Source: Enterovirga aerilata
Lineage (GTDB): Bacteria; Pseudomonadota; Alphaproteobacteria; Rhizobiales; Beijerinckiaceae
Direction of reading: 5' to 3'
Assembly (NCBI RefSeq): GCF_013044135.1
Contig: NZ_JABEPP010000002.1
Span: forward strand, 186,001 to 250,000
Length of the DNA stretch: 64,000 nucleotides
The notes below the pieces were generated by a model. That model was not told the DNA's origin and did no database searches. It saw only the letters and a list, made by a program, of their open reading frames with translations. A program made the translations under genes and the position numbers. Within the stretch, counting starts at the first letter, position 1. Each line of letters starts with the position of its first letter. Shown one piece after another: positions 1-9,300 of the stretch.

Positions 1-1335
1 AAGTCCGGCGACGTCCTTGCCGAGATCGAGACCGATAAGGCGACCATGGAAGTCGAGGCGGTCGATGAGGGTGTGCTCGCCAAGATCACGGTCCCGGACG
101 GGACACCCGACGTACCCGTGAACCAGGTCATCGGCGTCATCGCGGCCGAGGGCGAAGACCCGACGAGCATCGCCGCAACGGAACCCGGCTCGCAGGCCGG
201 GCCAGGGGAGGCGTCCGCGCCCAAGAAGGCCGACGACGACATGAAGGTCTCGGCCGAGGCGCAGCAGAGCTATGCCCGCTCGAACGAGGCGCCGCAGGGC
301 CCGGCCGAGCCGGCAACCCAGGCTTCGGCAGCGCAGCAGGCCGCGCGGCCGAACGGGGCCGGTACCCCGGGCGGACGGATCTTCGCCTCTCCGCTCGCCC
401 GACGGATCGCGAAGGAGGGCGGGCTCGACCTGTCGCAGATCTCCGGGTCCGGCCCGCATGGCCGCATCGTTCAGGCCGACGTGAAAGCGGCAATCGAGGG
501 AGGAGCAGCGAAGCCCGCGGCCGAACGGCCCCTGGTCCCCCAGGCTGGTGCGCCATCGACCGCGCCCCTTCAGGCTCCGGCCGGCGCGCCTGCCATGTCG
601 GACGAGCAGATCAAGAAGTTCTTCCAGCCGGGCTCCTTCGAGGAGATCCCGCACGACAATATGCGCAAGACCATCGCGCGCCGGCTCGCCGCCTCGATGC
701 AGTCGACGCCGCACTTCTATCTGACCGTCGATTGCGACCTGGAGAAGCTGCTGAAGCTGCGCGAAGAGCTGAACGCCGCGGCCCCGAAGGACAAGGACGG
801 CAAGCCCGCCTACAAGCTCTCGGTCAACGACTTCATGATCAAGGCGCACGCGCTAGCCCTGATGCAGGTGCCGGCCGCAAACGTCTCCTGGACCGAGGGC
901 TCGATGCTGCGCCACAAGCACGTCGATATCGGCGTGGCCGTCGCAATCCCGGACGGGCTGATCACGCCCATTGTCCGCAAGGCCGACACGATGAGCCTCT
1001 CGGCCATCTCGAACGCCATGAAGGATTTCGGCGCCCGCGCGAAGGCCAGGAAGCTGAAGCCGGACGAGTACCAGGGCGGCTCCACGGCGCTGTCCAATCT
1101 CGGCATGTACGGGATCAAACAATTCACCGCGATCATCAACCCTCCGCATTCGTCAATCCTGGCCGTCGGCGCCGGCGAGAAGCGGGTCGTGGTCCGGGGC
1201 GACGCTCCTGCGGTCGCGACCGTCATGTCCGCCACGCTCTCCTGCGATCACCGGGCCATCGACGGCGCGCTCGGCGCGGAGGTGATCGCCGCCTTCCGGC
1301 AGCTCGTCGAGAACCCGATGGCGATGCTCGTCTGA
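1..1335 (+). CDS. pdhC: Dihydrolipoamide acetyltransferase, E2 of pyruvate dehydrogenase (5' truncated)
   Basis: E2 core of the pyruvate dehydrogenase complex: carries the acetyl group on lipoyl-lysine and transfers it to CoA. The gene enters from the left edge; the first visible codons already belong to the lipoyl domain, with the lipoyl motif ETDKATMEVEA and its lysine at codon 13. An Ala/Pro linker follows, then the peripheral-subunit-binding domain (FASPLARRIAKEGG, about residues 127-170) and the catalytic domain with SCDHRAIDGA near the C-terminus. 444 residues are visible. Only one lipoyl domain lies in view; the true start and any further lipoyl domain are outside the window. A deoxyribosyltransferase-like gene follows 16 bp downstream. 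Confidence 0.95.
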   Translation, partial: KSGDVLAEIETDKATMEVEAVDEGVLAKITVPDGTPDVPVNQVIGVIAAEGEDPTSIAATEPGSQAGPGEASAPKKADDDMKVSAEAQQSYARSNEAPQGPAEPATQASAAQQAARPNGAGTPGGRIFASPLARRIAKEGGLDLSQISGSGPHGRIVQADVKAAIEGGAAKPAAERPLVPQAGAPSTAPLQAPAGAPAMSDEQIKKFFQPGSFEEIPHDNMRKTIARRLAASMQSTPHFYLTVDCDLEKLLKLREELNAAAPKDKDGKPAYKLSVNDFMIKAHALALMQVPAANVSWTEGSMLRHKHVDIGVAVAIPDGLITPIVRKADTMSLSAISNAMKDFGARAKARKLKPDEYQGGSTALSNLGMYGIKQFTAIINPPHSSILAVGAGEKRVVVRGDAPAVATVMSATLSCDHRAIDGALGAEVIAAFRQLVENPMAMLV

Positions 1336-1351
1336 GCCTCGGCCCGGACGC

Positions 1352-1951
1352 TTGACGCCCAAGGTCTATCTCGCCGGGCCGGAGGTCTTCCTGCCCGACG
1401 CCGTCGAGGTCGGTCGGCGCAAGGTCGCGATCTGTGCGCGATACGGCCTTGCCGGTCTCTTCCCGCTCGATCTCGACGGGCCAGCCGTCGCGCCGACCTC
1501 GTCAGCCATCTTCCAGGCCTGCTGCGCCGCCATGCGAGAGGCGGACGCGGTGATCGCGAACCTGACTCCGTTCCGCGGCGTCGGTGCCGATCCCGGCACC
1601 GCGTTCGAGCTCGGCTACATGCTTGCCTTCGGTCGGCCTGTCTTCGGCTACACCAACGATCCCCTCGCGCATCTTGAGCGCGTGCGGTCGGGTTTCGGCC
1701 CGCTCCGGACCGAGCGGGGGCAGTTCTTCGCTGCGGACGGCTACGCGGTCGAAAATTTCGAGCTGTTCGACAATCTGATGCTGGCCGAGGCGCTGCTCGC
1801 CCATGGCGGGACGGGCGTCTTCACGCCGGCCGCGCCCGCGAGGAGCGATCCCGGGCGGGACCTCGGGACGTTCGAGCGCTGCGTCTCGCATGCAGCGGCG
1901 GCACTCCGTGACGGGAGCTGGGGCGAGGCCAGACCCAAAACCTTTCCCTAA
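1352..1951 (+). CDS. Nucleoside 2-deoxyribosyltransferase family protein
   Basis: A 199-residue protein of the nucleoside 2-deoxyribosyltransferase fold, which cleaves or exchanges the N-glycosidic bond of deoxynucleosides. The N-terminal KVYLAGPEVF strand, the AIFQACCAAMREADAVIAN segment and the GTAFELGYMLAFGRPVFGY motif with the likely nucleophilic glutamate are all present. The best start is TTG at 1352, because the conserved first strand begins two codons later and no ATG or GTG lies between it and the pdhC stop. The short gap to pdhC suggests cotranscription. Substrate is not deducible; a role in nucleotide salvage or clean-up is an inference from the family. Confidence 0.85.
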   Translation: MTPKVYLAGPEVFLPDAVEVGRRKVAICARYGLAGLFPLDLDGPAVAPTSSAIFQACCAAMREADAVIANLTPFRGVGADPGTAFELGYMLAFGRPVFGYTNDPLAHLERVRSGFGPLRTERGQFFAADGYAVENFELFDNLMLAEALLAHGGTGVFTPAAPARSDPGRDLGTFERCVSHAAAALRDGSWGEARPKTFP

Positions 1952-1999
1952 CCGGCCCTTGCTACTTTCGGCGGCATCGTAGCTGTCGAGTAGCGTATC

Positions 2000-2677
2000 G
2001 TGTCCGCAGCTCTGAGCCTGGATCCGCCGTCGGAGTTCGAACTCCTCCGGCAGGGGACCGCCGCGTTCGTACTGTCTCTCCGCGAGCGCGGGGTGTTCGA
2101 CCTCAACGTGCTGCGCGCCATGGAGACGGTGCCGCGGGACTTCTTCGCGCCCCGGCGTTTCGCCGACCTCGCGCGTTCGGACGTCGCTCTCCCGATCCCC
2201 TGCGGCCAGACGATGACGGCGCCGGCCGTGGTCGCCGCCATGTTGGCGGCGCTCGAGGTCAAGCCGGGCCAGCGCATCCTCGAAGTCGGAACGGGGACGG
2301 GCTACGTCACCGCGCTCCTCGCCCGGATCGGGGCGGAGGTCCATACGATCGAGCGGCAGCCGATCCTCGCTGAAAGCGCGGAGCGGCGCCTGCAGCTCGC
2401 CGGGTTTTCCCGCATCAAGCATGTTTGCGGCGACGGGCTGGAGGGCGGCGATACGCAGGGCCGCTATCACCGCATTCTTCTGAATGGCGTGCTGCCCTAT
2501 CTCAGTCCCGCACTCACGTCGCGCCTCGTCGCCGGCGGCCGCCTGGTGGGGGGGGCCATCCAGAACGGGGTGCCCCAGCTGCTCACGATCTTTCGGGACG
2601 AGGAGGGCGATCTTTCGCACGCCTTCGGCGCGCCCGTCAGGCTGTCGCCCCTCGTCGCGTGCCGTCACGACCCTTAA
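2000..2677 (+). CDS. pcm: Protein-L-isoaspartate O-methyltransferase family protein
   Basis: SAM-dependent methyltransferase (225 residues) of the Pcm family, which methylates L-isoaspartyl residues to start their repair. The family region LPIPCGQTMTAP (substrate loop, around residue 70) is followed by the SAM motif ILEVGTGTGYVTALLA, an acidic strand end (HTIER) and the HVCGDGLEGG segment. It starts with GTG at 2000. The neighbouring LytM-type lipoprotein downstream is the usual partner in rhizobial genomes (pcm-nlpD order), supporting the call. The MTAP variant of the usual ISQP motif is common in the alphaproteobacterial subgroup, so activity on isoaspartate is probable rather than shown. 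Confidence 0.85.
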   Translation: MSAALSLDPPSEFELLRQGTAAFVLSLRERGVFDLNVLRAMETVPRDFFAPRRFADLARSDVALPIPCGQTMTAPAVVAAMLAALEVKPGQRILEVGTGTGYVTALLARIGAEVHTIERQPILAESAERRLQLAGFSRIKHVCGDGLEGGDTQGRYHRILLNGVLPYLSPALTSRLVAGGRLVGGAIQNGVPQLLTIFRDEEGDLSHAFGAPVRLSPLVACRHDP

Positions 2678-2764
2678 GCGCGCAGGCGGAGGCACAACGG
2701 AAGTTTAACCTGAATCCGGCTTTAATCGGATCGTGGCGTTAGGCGTTCAGTGCGGGTGGGTTCG

Positions 2765-3964
2765 ATGCGTAACGGTGTGGTGAGCGAGTTGGCTCGTACC
2801 GTGTCCCGGTTCGCGATGATCGGAGCGGTCGGCAGTCTGGCGGCGGCCTGCAGCTCGGACGCGATGCGTCTCTCCAGCACCCCCTTCGCCAACCCATTCG
2901 CCTCCGAGCAGAGCGAGGAGCCGAGCCTCACGGGCAGCGTCGACGCGCCGTCGACTGCGGCTCCGATGCCCCGCAGCTCAGTCCGCTCCGTGCCGCTCGC
3001 CCCGCCCGCCCAGAAGGTTGCCTCCGCCCCGGCGTACAACCGGCCGGCTCCCGTCGAAGGCGCCAACGCATCGCGGCCGGCCGTCGCCGGTCTGAACCCG
3101 GCCGTGAGCGCCCCCGCACCTCGCGCTGCGGCTCCGGCCCGTGTCGCCCAGTCTGTGCCGGCTCCGGCGACGCGCCCCGAGCAGGGGCGGCTCGTCTCGC
3201 GCTCGCAGATGGCGGAGGTCAGGCCGGCCCCGGCGCCTGCAGCCGAGAAGGCGCGCATCCGCCCGGGCCAGCTCACCTGGCAGAAGGGCCCCGAGCCGGC
3301 CAAGGCCGCAGCCGTTCCCGAGCCGAAGGCTCAGCCGCGCTCCGCGCAGAAGATGGCGGCCGTGCCGGAGAAGCCTGTCGCCGTGAAGGAAGCTCCTAGG
3401 CTGGCGAAGGTGGAGCCTGCGAAGCCCGCTCAGATGGCTGCTGCGCAGCCGAAATCGGTCGAGCCGGTCAAGGCCGCGGCCAAGCCGGAGCCGCAGAAGG
3501 TCGCGGCGGTTGCGGCTCCGAAGCCCGAGCCCGCCAAGCCGGCCAGGGAGCCGGAATCGACCGCCTCGCTACCCGTGCAGCCCGCGACGCCCTCCGCCGA
3601 GTTCCGGTGGCCCGCGCGCGGCCGGGTGATCTCCGGCTTCGGCGGGGCAGGGGGGAACGAGGGCATCAACATCGCGGTCCCGGACGGAACCCCCGTGAAG
3701 GCGGCGGAAGCCGGAACCGTCGCTTATGCCGGCAACGAGGTGAAGGGTTACGGCAACCTCGTCCTCATCCGGCACGACAACGGTTACGTCTCCGCCTATG
3801 CGCATAACGGCGAGATCGAGGTGAAGCGCGGCCAGAGGGTGTCCCGCGGCCAAGTCATCGCGAAGTCGGGCCAATCCGGCAACGTGACCTCGCCGCAGCT
3901 CCACTTCGAGATCCGGAAGGGCTCGACCCCTGTCGATCCGATGCAGTATCTCGCGAGCAACTGA
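2765..3964 (+). CDS. NlpD-like lipoprotein with degenerate LytM (M23) domain
   Basis: A 399-residue envelope protein. Residues 1-29 form a lipoprotein signal ending in the lipobox LAAAC, so it should be anchored to a membrane from the periplasmic side. A long Ala/Pro/Lys/Glu-rich linker (about residues 40-275) follows, then a C-terminal LytM domain beginning at FRWPARGRVISGFG. The zinc ligands of active M23 peptidases are missing: the usual H-x(3)-D region reads EGINIA, and HLH near the end reads QLHFEI. By analogy with NlpD/EnvC it probably activates a cell-wall amidase instead of cutting peptidoglycan. ATG 2765 is preferred over GTG 2750 because it leaves a normal-length lipoprotein signal. 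Confidence 0.88.
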   Translation: MRNGVVSELARTVSRFAMIGAVGSLAAACSSDAMRLSSTPFANPFASEQSEEPSLTGSVDAPSTAAPMPRSSVRSVPLAPPAQKVASAPAYNRPAPVEGANASRPAVAGLNPAVSAPAPRAAAPARVAQSVPAPATRPEQGRLVSRSQMAEVRPAPAPAAEKARIRPGQLTWQKGPEPAKAAAVPEPKAQPRSAQKMAAVPEKPVAVKEAPRLAKVEPAKPAQMAAAQPKSVEPVKAAAKPEPQKVAAVAAPKPEPAKPAREPESTASLPVQPATPSAEFRWPARGRVISGFGGAGGNEGINIAVPDGTPVKAAEAGTVAYAGNEVKGYGNLVLIRHDNGYVSAYAHNGEIEVKRGQRVSRGQVIAKSGQSGNVTSPQLHFEIRKGSTPVDPMQYLASN

Positions 3965-3995
3965 GCTCGCGACGTGAAGCGGAGCCAGGAGGGCG

Positions 3996-4337
3996 ATGAC
4001 GCTATCGCAGCTCCTCTTCGGCTTCGAGGGCCGCATCGGCCGCAAGGCCTATTGGTTTGCGGTCGTGGTGCTGCTCGCCGCGGCCCTCGCGGCGTCCGTT
4101 GTCGACTGGCTCCTCTTCGGCCGGTCGAACAGCCTCGCCTCGATGGTCGTTGGGCTCGTCTCCTTTGTGGCGAGCATCGCCGTCGCGGTGAAGCGGTGGC
4201 ACGACCGGGACAAGTCGGGCTGGTGGGTGCTGATCGTCTTCGTGCCTGTGATCGGGTGGATCTGGGCCTTCGTGGAGAACGGCTTCCTGCGCGGCACCCC
4301 GGGTCCGAACCGTTTCGGACCGGACCCGCTCGCCTGA
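3996..4337 (+). CDS. DUF805 family inner-membrane protein
   Basis: A 113-residue integral membrane protein of the DUF805 (YhaH-like) family. The family opening LFGFEGRIGRKAYWFA is at residues 7-22, followed by three hydrophobic helices (about 23-40, 48-66, 76-93) and the KRWHDRDKSGWW motif between the second and third. The C-terminal GPNRFGPDP is also typical. It lies 31 bp after the NlpD-like gene with the same orientation. Function of the family is unknown; no catalytic residues are evident. Confidence 0.9.
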   Translation: MTLSQLLFGFEGRIGRKAYWFAVVVLLAAALAASVVDWLLFGRSNSLASMVVGLVSFVASIAVAVKRWHDRDKSGWWVLIVFVPVIGWIWAFVENGFLRGTPGPNRFGPDPLA

Positions 4338-4451
4338 AAGGCGGACGATCCAGTGTCGGCAGGGCTGGGGCAGAGCCCCGTCGGGGCTATCCAGCCGTTA
4401 TCGGTCGCCGTGGCGGTGCCGCGTCCTGTGCCGGGCCGACCTGCGAGCCGA

Positions 4452-5693
4452 TCACCCGTTCAGGCGGCCGCTCAGCCTGCCCGCCTCGATGAACCGGACG
4501 GGATTGACCGGCTCTCCGCCGACTCGCGTCTCGTAATGAAGATGAGGGCCCGTCGAGCGGCCGGTCGACCCGGTCAGGCCGACGATCTGGCCAGCCTGAA
4601 CCCGCTGGCCCGGGGTCACCGCAATGGACATGAGGTGACCGTAGCGCGTCGTGACGCCATTCCCATGGTCGAGCTCGACCATGTTCCCGTAACCGCCCGA
4701 ATACTCCGCCGACACCACTCGGCCATCGCCCGTCGCGCGTGCGGGCGTGCCCGGCTCGGCCCGGAAGTCGAGCCCGGTATGGAGTGCCGGGCCGCGCGTA
4801 AACGGATCGAAGCGCGTTCCGAAGCCGCTCGTCTGCTCGACCTCGCCTGCGAGCGGCTGGCCGAGCGGCAGCGTGCGCGCCAGCGCGTCGAGCCGCCGGA
4901 TCTCGGCGAGGCTCGAGCCGAGATCCGAGAGGAGGAAGCCCAGGGGACCGGATCCGGGCTTCACGTCGACCGGCACAAGGGGGCCGCCGATGTCGCGCTC
5001 GGGAGAGGGAGAACCGGCGAGATCGAGTCCGGTGGCGTCGAGAGCCGAGCGAAGCCGGACGAGCCGCTGGCGCGCGATCCGCCCCACGGTCTTGCTGATC
5101 TCCGCCTCCTCCGCTGCCGTCGCCTCGAGCTTGCGCTCCAGCGCGGACAGCCGGTCGCGCGGGGATTCCGGCCGCGGCCCTTCGCCACGGCCGTCGCGCA
5201 GGCGAAGCCCGAAATCGAGGAGCGGCGCAGGCCTGGCCTCCTCGCCGGCCGGAACTCTGCGCGCGCTCCGCTCCGGCATTCCGGCCGCGACCGTCAGGGC
5301 AGGGCTGGCAGCCGTCAGGCCCGCCTGTTCGGCGGCGGCGCGCAGCCATGCCTGCCGGGATTCGATCTCGGCCTGGCGGGCCGCGACCGCCGCGATCCGG
5401 GCCTCGAAGCTGCGCCGCTCCACCATGTTCCCGGTCACCTCGCGCTCGAGCCGCGCGGAGAGCTGGGCGATCCGGTCTTCGTACGCAAATCTCATCTCCG
5501 TCTCGCGAACGAAGACGCGCTGCGCGAGCTCGTCGCGCGAAGCGATGTACCAGGTCGTAGCGGCCGCCCAGGCGAGGGCGCTCGTAGCCAGGAAGCCCGC
5601 CGTCAGGAGGGCCCGGCGGCTGAGCAGGACCGTGCCCGGGGCTGGCGCCGGGCGATGCGCATGGCGATGGACCGGGGAGGCGTGGGGACGCAT
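4452..5693 (-). CDS. Membrane-anchored M23 peptidase with coiled coil
   Basis: A 413-residue peptidoglycan endopeptidase. An N-terminal basic stretch precedes one membrane helix (ALLTAGFLATSALAWAAATT, about residues 31-50). The middle (about 55-240) is rich in heptad-like charged residues typical of a coiled coil. The C-terminal M23 domain keeps the full zinc site: HTGLDF (His and Asp ligands) and PHLHYETR. It is therefore likely catalytically active, unlike the NlpD-like protein nearby. Start at 5693 (MRPHASP) avoids overlap with the peroxiredoxin gene upstream; longer in-frame starts would run into that gene. Substrate is inferred to be peptide crosslinks of the wall. Confidence 0.9.
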   Translation of the reverse strand: MRPHASPVHRHAHRPAPAPGTVLLSRRALLTAGFLATSALAWAAATTWYIASRDELAQRVFVRETEMRFAYEDRIAQLSARLEREVTGNMVERRSFEARIAAVAARQAEIESRQAWLRAAAEQAGLTAASPALTVAAGMPERSARRVPAGEEARPAPLLDFGLRLRDGRGEGPRPESPRDRLSALERKLEATAAEEAEISKTVGRIARQRLVRLRSALDATGLDLAGSPSPERDIGGPLVPVDVKPGSGPLGFLLSDLGSSLAEIRRLDALARTLPLGQPLAGEVEQTSGFGTRFDPFTRGPALHTGLDFRAEPGTPARATGDGRVVSAEYSGGYGNMVELDHGNGVTTRYGHLMSIAVTPGQRVQAGQIVGLTGSTGRSTGPHLHYETRVGGEPVNPVRFIEAGRLSGRLNG

Positions 5694-5772
5694 GGGCACC
5701 GTCTGTCGAGGTCGGGCCCCATCACACATCGTTAGGGTTAAGGATCCCGCAACGCCGGCCGTGCCGGACGGG

Positions 5773-6240
5773 CTAGCCGAGGGCGCGCGCGGCCTCCAGC
5801 ACCTCCTTGGCATGGCCCGGGACCTTCACCTTGGACCAGATCCGGGCGATCTTGCCGTCGCCGTCGATCAGGAGGGTCGTTCGCTCGACCCCCATATATT
5901 TGCGGCCGTACATGCTCTTCTCGACCCACACTCCGTAGGCCTGCAGCATCTCCTTCGTCTCGTCGGACAGGAGCGTCAGCTCCAGCCCGTGCTTGCCGAC
6001 GAATTTCTCGTGGCTCTTGGGACTGTCCGGGGAGATGCCGATCACCTCCGTCCCGGCCGCCTCGAAATCGGCCTTGAGCGCGCTGAATTCCCGAGCCTCC
6101 TGAGTACAGCCGCTCGTGTCGTCTTTGGGATAGAAGTAGAGCACGACCTTGCGCCCGGCGAAGCCCGAGAGGGCGATCTCGCGTCCACCGGGTCCGGGAA
6201 GCGTGAACGCGGGTGCCGGAGAACCAACCTGAAGCTGCAT
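5773..6240 (-). CDS. bcp: Thioredoxin-dependent thiol peroxidase, BCP/PrxQ type
   Basis: A 155-residue peroxiredoxin that reduces peroxides with thioredoxin. The peroxidatic cysteine lies in YPKDDTSGCTQEAREFS (about residue 45). The position five residues later, where two-cysteine PrxQ enzymes carry the resolving cysteine, is arginine here, and no other cysteine is seen, so this looks like a one-cysteine variant that needs an outside thiol. Start at 6240 (MQLQVGSPAPAF) fits the family N-terminus. The upstream region is shared with the divergent AsmA-like gene beginning at 6394. Confidence 0.93.
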   Translation of the reverse strand: MQLQVGSPAPAFTLPGPGGREIALSGFAGRKVVLYFYPKDDTSGCTQEAREFSALKADFEAAGTEVIGISPDSPKSHEKFVGKHGLELTLLSDETKEMLQAYGVWVEKSMYGRKYMGVERTTLLIDGDGKIARIWSKVKVPGHAKEVLEAARALG

Positions 6241-6393
6241 TCTTCGCCTTCCTTTCGACCTATTGGCTTGATTGTGATGCCGGTGCCTGCCGCTGGCGGT
6301 TTCGCCCGGAAACGAGGTGTTTTCTAATCCATCGCACGCTGCCGGCCGAATCACGGACCGCTGATCCGGGCGAGTGACTTTGTTCGAGGGGGG

Positions 6394-9300
6394 ATGAAGC
6401 TGCTCGCCACCAGGAACGCAAGACGGACCCGGCATGATTCCCGCTGGCGGCGGGTCGTGCGGCGCACCTTCTACGTCAAGCTGAGCGTGGCCTTCGGCCT
6501 CCTCCTCGTGGCGTTCGCGTTCTACCTGCGCCTGGTGGCCGGCCCGGTCAGCCTCAAGGACTATTCGGAACAGCTCGAGGCCGCGCTCGCCGGCCGTATC
6601 GGCCCCGGCTGGCGGGTGGAACTGGCAGACACGGCGATCGAGCTCCAGGGCGCCATGCCGGCCGTGCGGACGACGGGGCTCGACATCCGCAACCCAGCCG
6701 GCCAGCTCGTCATCCGCGCGCCTTATGCGGTGGTGAGCTTAGACCCCTCAGGGCTCGTCTTCGGCGCGCTTTCCCCGCGCGAGATCGAGCTTCGCGACCT
6801 CCAGCTCGTGGTTCAGGTCGCGCGCGACGGCGGCCTGTCCTTCGTGCCCCCTGCGGAAGGCGGGTCCGGCCCCCCGGCGCCGGCGCCGGTCGGCGCCGAC
6901 AAGCGGAGTCCCGAGGAGCCAAAGGGGACCGCCAGCGAGGTGGGCCCCTCATCCGTTTCCCGCGCGGTCGCCTCCCTCCTCGATCCGGTGCTCGGGTCCG
7001 CCAGCCTGATCGCCGCGCTCGACCGCGCCTCCGTGGCCAATGCCCGGCTGATCGTGATCGGGTCGGATGGCCGCGAGCGGGCTGCCTTCGGGCGCGTGAA
7101 CGCGCTGTTCCAGCGCCTAGGCGACGGGCTGCGGCGCATGTCGATCTCGCTCGAAGGGCCGGGCGGGGCGTGGCGGCTCGGCGGCGAGATCGGCGAGAGC
7201 GCGGCCGGTCGACGGGCGGAGCTCGAAGCCTCCGCGATCCCGCTCCAGGACGCGATGCTGCTGACCGGCATGGCGAACTTCCCCGCGATCGCAGACCTGA
7301 AGCTTTCCGGCGCGGTCTCGGCCGAGCTGGCGGAGGGCCGCCTGACCCGCTTCGCAGGCCATTTCGAGAGCACGCAGGGCACGCTGGCGGCAACCGGGCA
7401 GACGCCGATCCCGGTCGACCGCTTTGCAGTCACGGCCGCCTGGGACGAGGCTGCGCGGAGTTTCCACCTCTCCGATCTCGACGTGAAAAGCGGCGCGATC
7501 GAAGCACGGCTGGCCGGGGAACTCCGTTCCAGGGAAGATGGTGCCTGGCGGCTCAGCTTGGCCGGGCGCGACGCGACCTGGGCAGGTGCAACGGCGCGGG
7601 ACCCGGCGTTCAAGGTCGCCGAGCTCAACGCGGAGGCGAGCTTCGCCGAGACGGGGATCCGGATCGACCGGATCCGGTTCACGGGCGAGGAGCTGGACCT
7701 TGCGCTCGAGGGCGCCGCAACGACGTCGCCGGAAGGGGTCTCGCTCCACGCGCTCATCCAGGCGAAGGAGACGAGCGTGCGCCGGCTCCTCGCCTTCTGG
7801 CCGGGCAACGTGAATCCGGAACTCCGCAGCTACCTCGCCCGGAACCTCTCGGCGGGGCGGCTCGGCGACATGCAGCTCCGCACCGAGCTCGCTCCCGAGG
7901 ACTTGCGGAGCGCCTTTTCGGGGCGGCCGATCTCCGACAACGGGCTCAGCCTCTCGTTCACGATCTCGGGCGCGAGCATGAACGTCATCGACGGGCTCCC
8001 GCCGTTGACGGGGCTGAGCTTCGTGGGTGCGGCGACCGGGAACACGACGACGCTGACAAGCGGGCAGGGCCGGGTCGAGATGTCGGACGGGCGCCGGTTG
8101 AACTTCTCGGGGGGCAGCTTCCGTCAGGCTGACGAGCATCTGGCCACGAGCGTGGCGCAGATCAACTTCCGGCTCGACGGCGGGGCCGACGCGCTCGCCT
8201 CGTTCCTACGCTCTCCCGTCTTCCGCGAGCTCGGCTCCTTCGACATCGACCCCGCGAACGTGAAGGGCAGGGCGGATCTGCGGGTCTCGCTGCCGCTGAC
8301 CGTGCACAGAATTCCCCCGCTGTCGGATCTTCCCGTGAGCGTCTCCGGCACGCTCGCCGACATCTCGGTCGAGCGCATCGTCGGCCGGGAGAAACTGGAA
8401 GGCGCTCAGCTCGCCGTAGGCTACGAGGCGGGAGCGCTTTCAATCCGTGGCGAGGGCCGGCTCGGAGGGGCGCCGGCGACCTTCGATCTGCGTCAGCCGA
8501 AGGCCGCGCCGGGCGACGTGGCGGTCCATCTGAGCCTCGACGAGGCGGCACGGGCGCGGCGGTCGCTCCCGACCGCGCCTCAGGTCTCAGGCACCGTTCC
8601 GGTAAAGCTCGTCGTGCCTTTCGGAGCCGGCGCGAAGGGACCCACCAAGGTCGAGGCGGACCTCTCCAAGGTCGCCATCGAGGGCCTGCTGCCGGGCTGG
8701 AGCAAGCCGGCGGGCCGGCCGGGGCGCATCCATTTCGCCTTCGGCGAGGGGGAGGGGACCGAGCTGCGTGACCTCGTGGTGGAATCCGGGCCGGTGCAGC
8801 TGCGCGGAACCGTCACCTTCGCGACCGACGGCGTCCTGGAGAAGGCGGAGCTTGGGACGTTCAAGCTCTCGTCCGGCGACGATATGCGGGCCTCGGTCGA
8901 CCGGAGCGGGCAACTCTACAAGGTCGCCCTGAAGGGGAATGTCGGGGACGCCCGGCCGGTGCTGAAATGGCTCACCGGCTCAGAGGGGGGCGGCCAGAAG
9001 GGGCGCGAGCCGCCGGATCTCGACATCGAGGCGACCGTCAACATCGTCACGGGCTACAACGAGGAGGCGCTGACGGGGGTCGTGGCCAGGATCGGGACCC
9101 GCGGCCGCGACCTACGGGCGCTTCAGCTTCGCGGCAAGTTCCGCTCCGCCGCCGTGGACGCGCAGCTCGTGCGGGAGGCGGGCCAGCCGCAGCTTGTCGT
9201 CAGATCCGACGATGCCGGGGCGACGCTCCGCTTTCTGGACCTATATCGCCGCATGGTCGGGGGCGATCTCGTCGTGAAGACGAGCCTCGGCGATGCCGTG

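Noticed and set aside
2700-2764. GTG 2750 as start of the NlpD-like lipoprotein
   Set aside because: It would lengthen the signal peptide n-region without a better ribosome site; ATG 2765 fits better.
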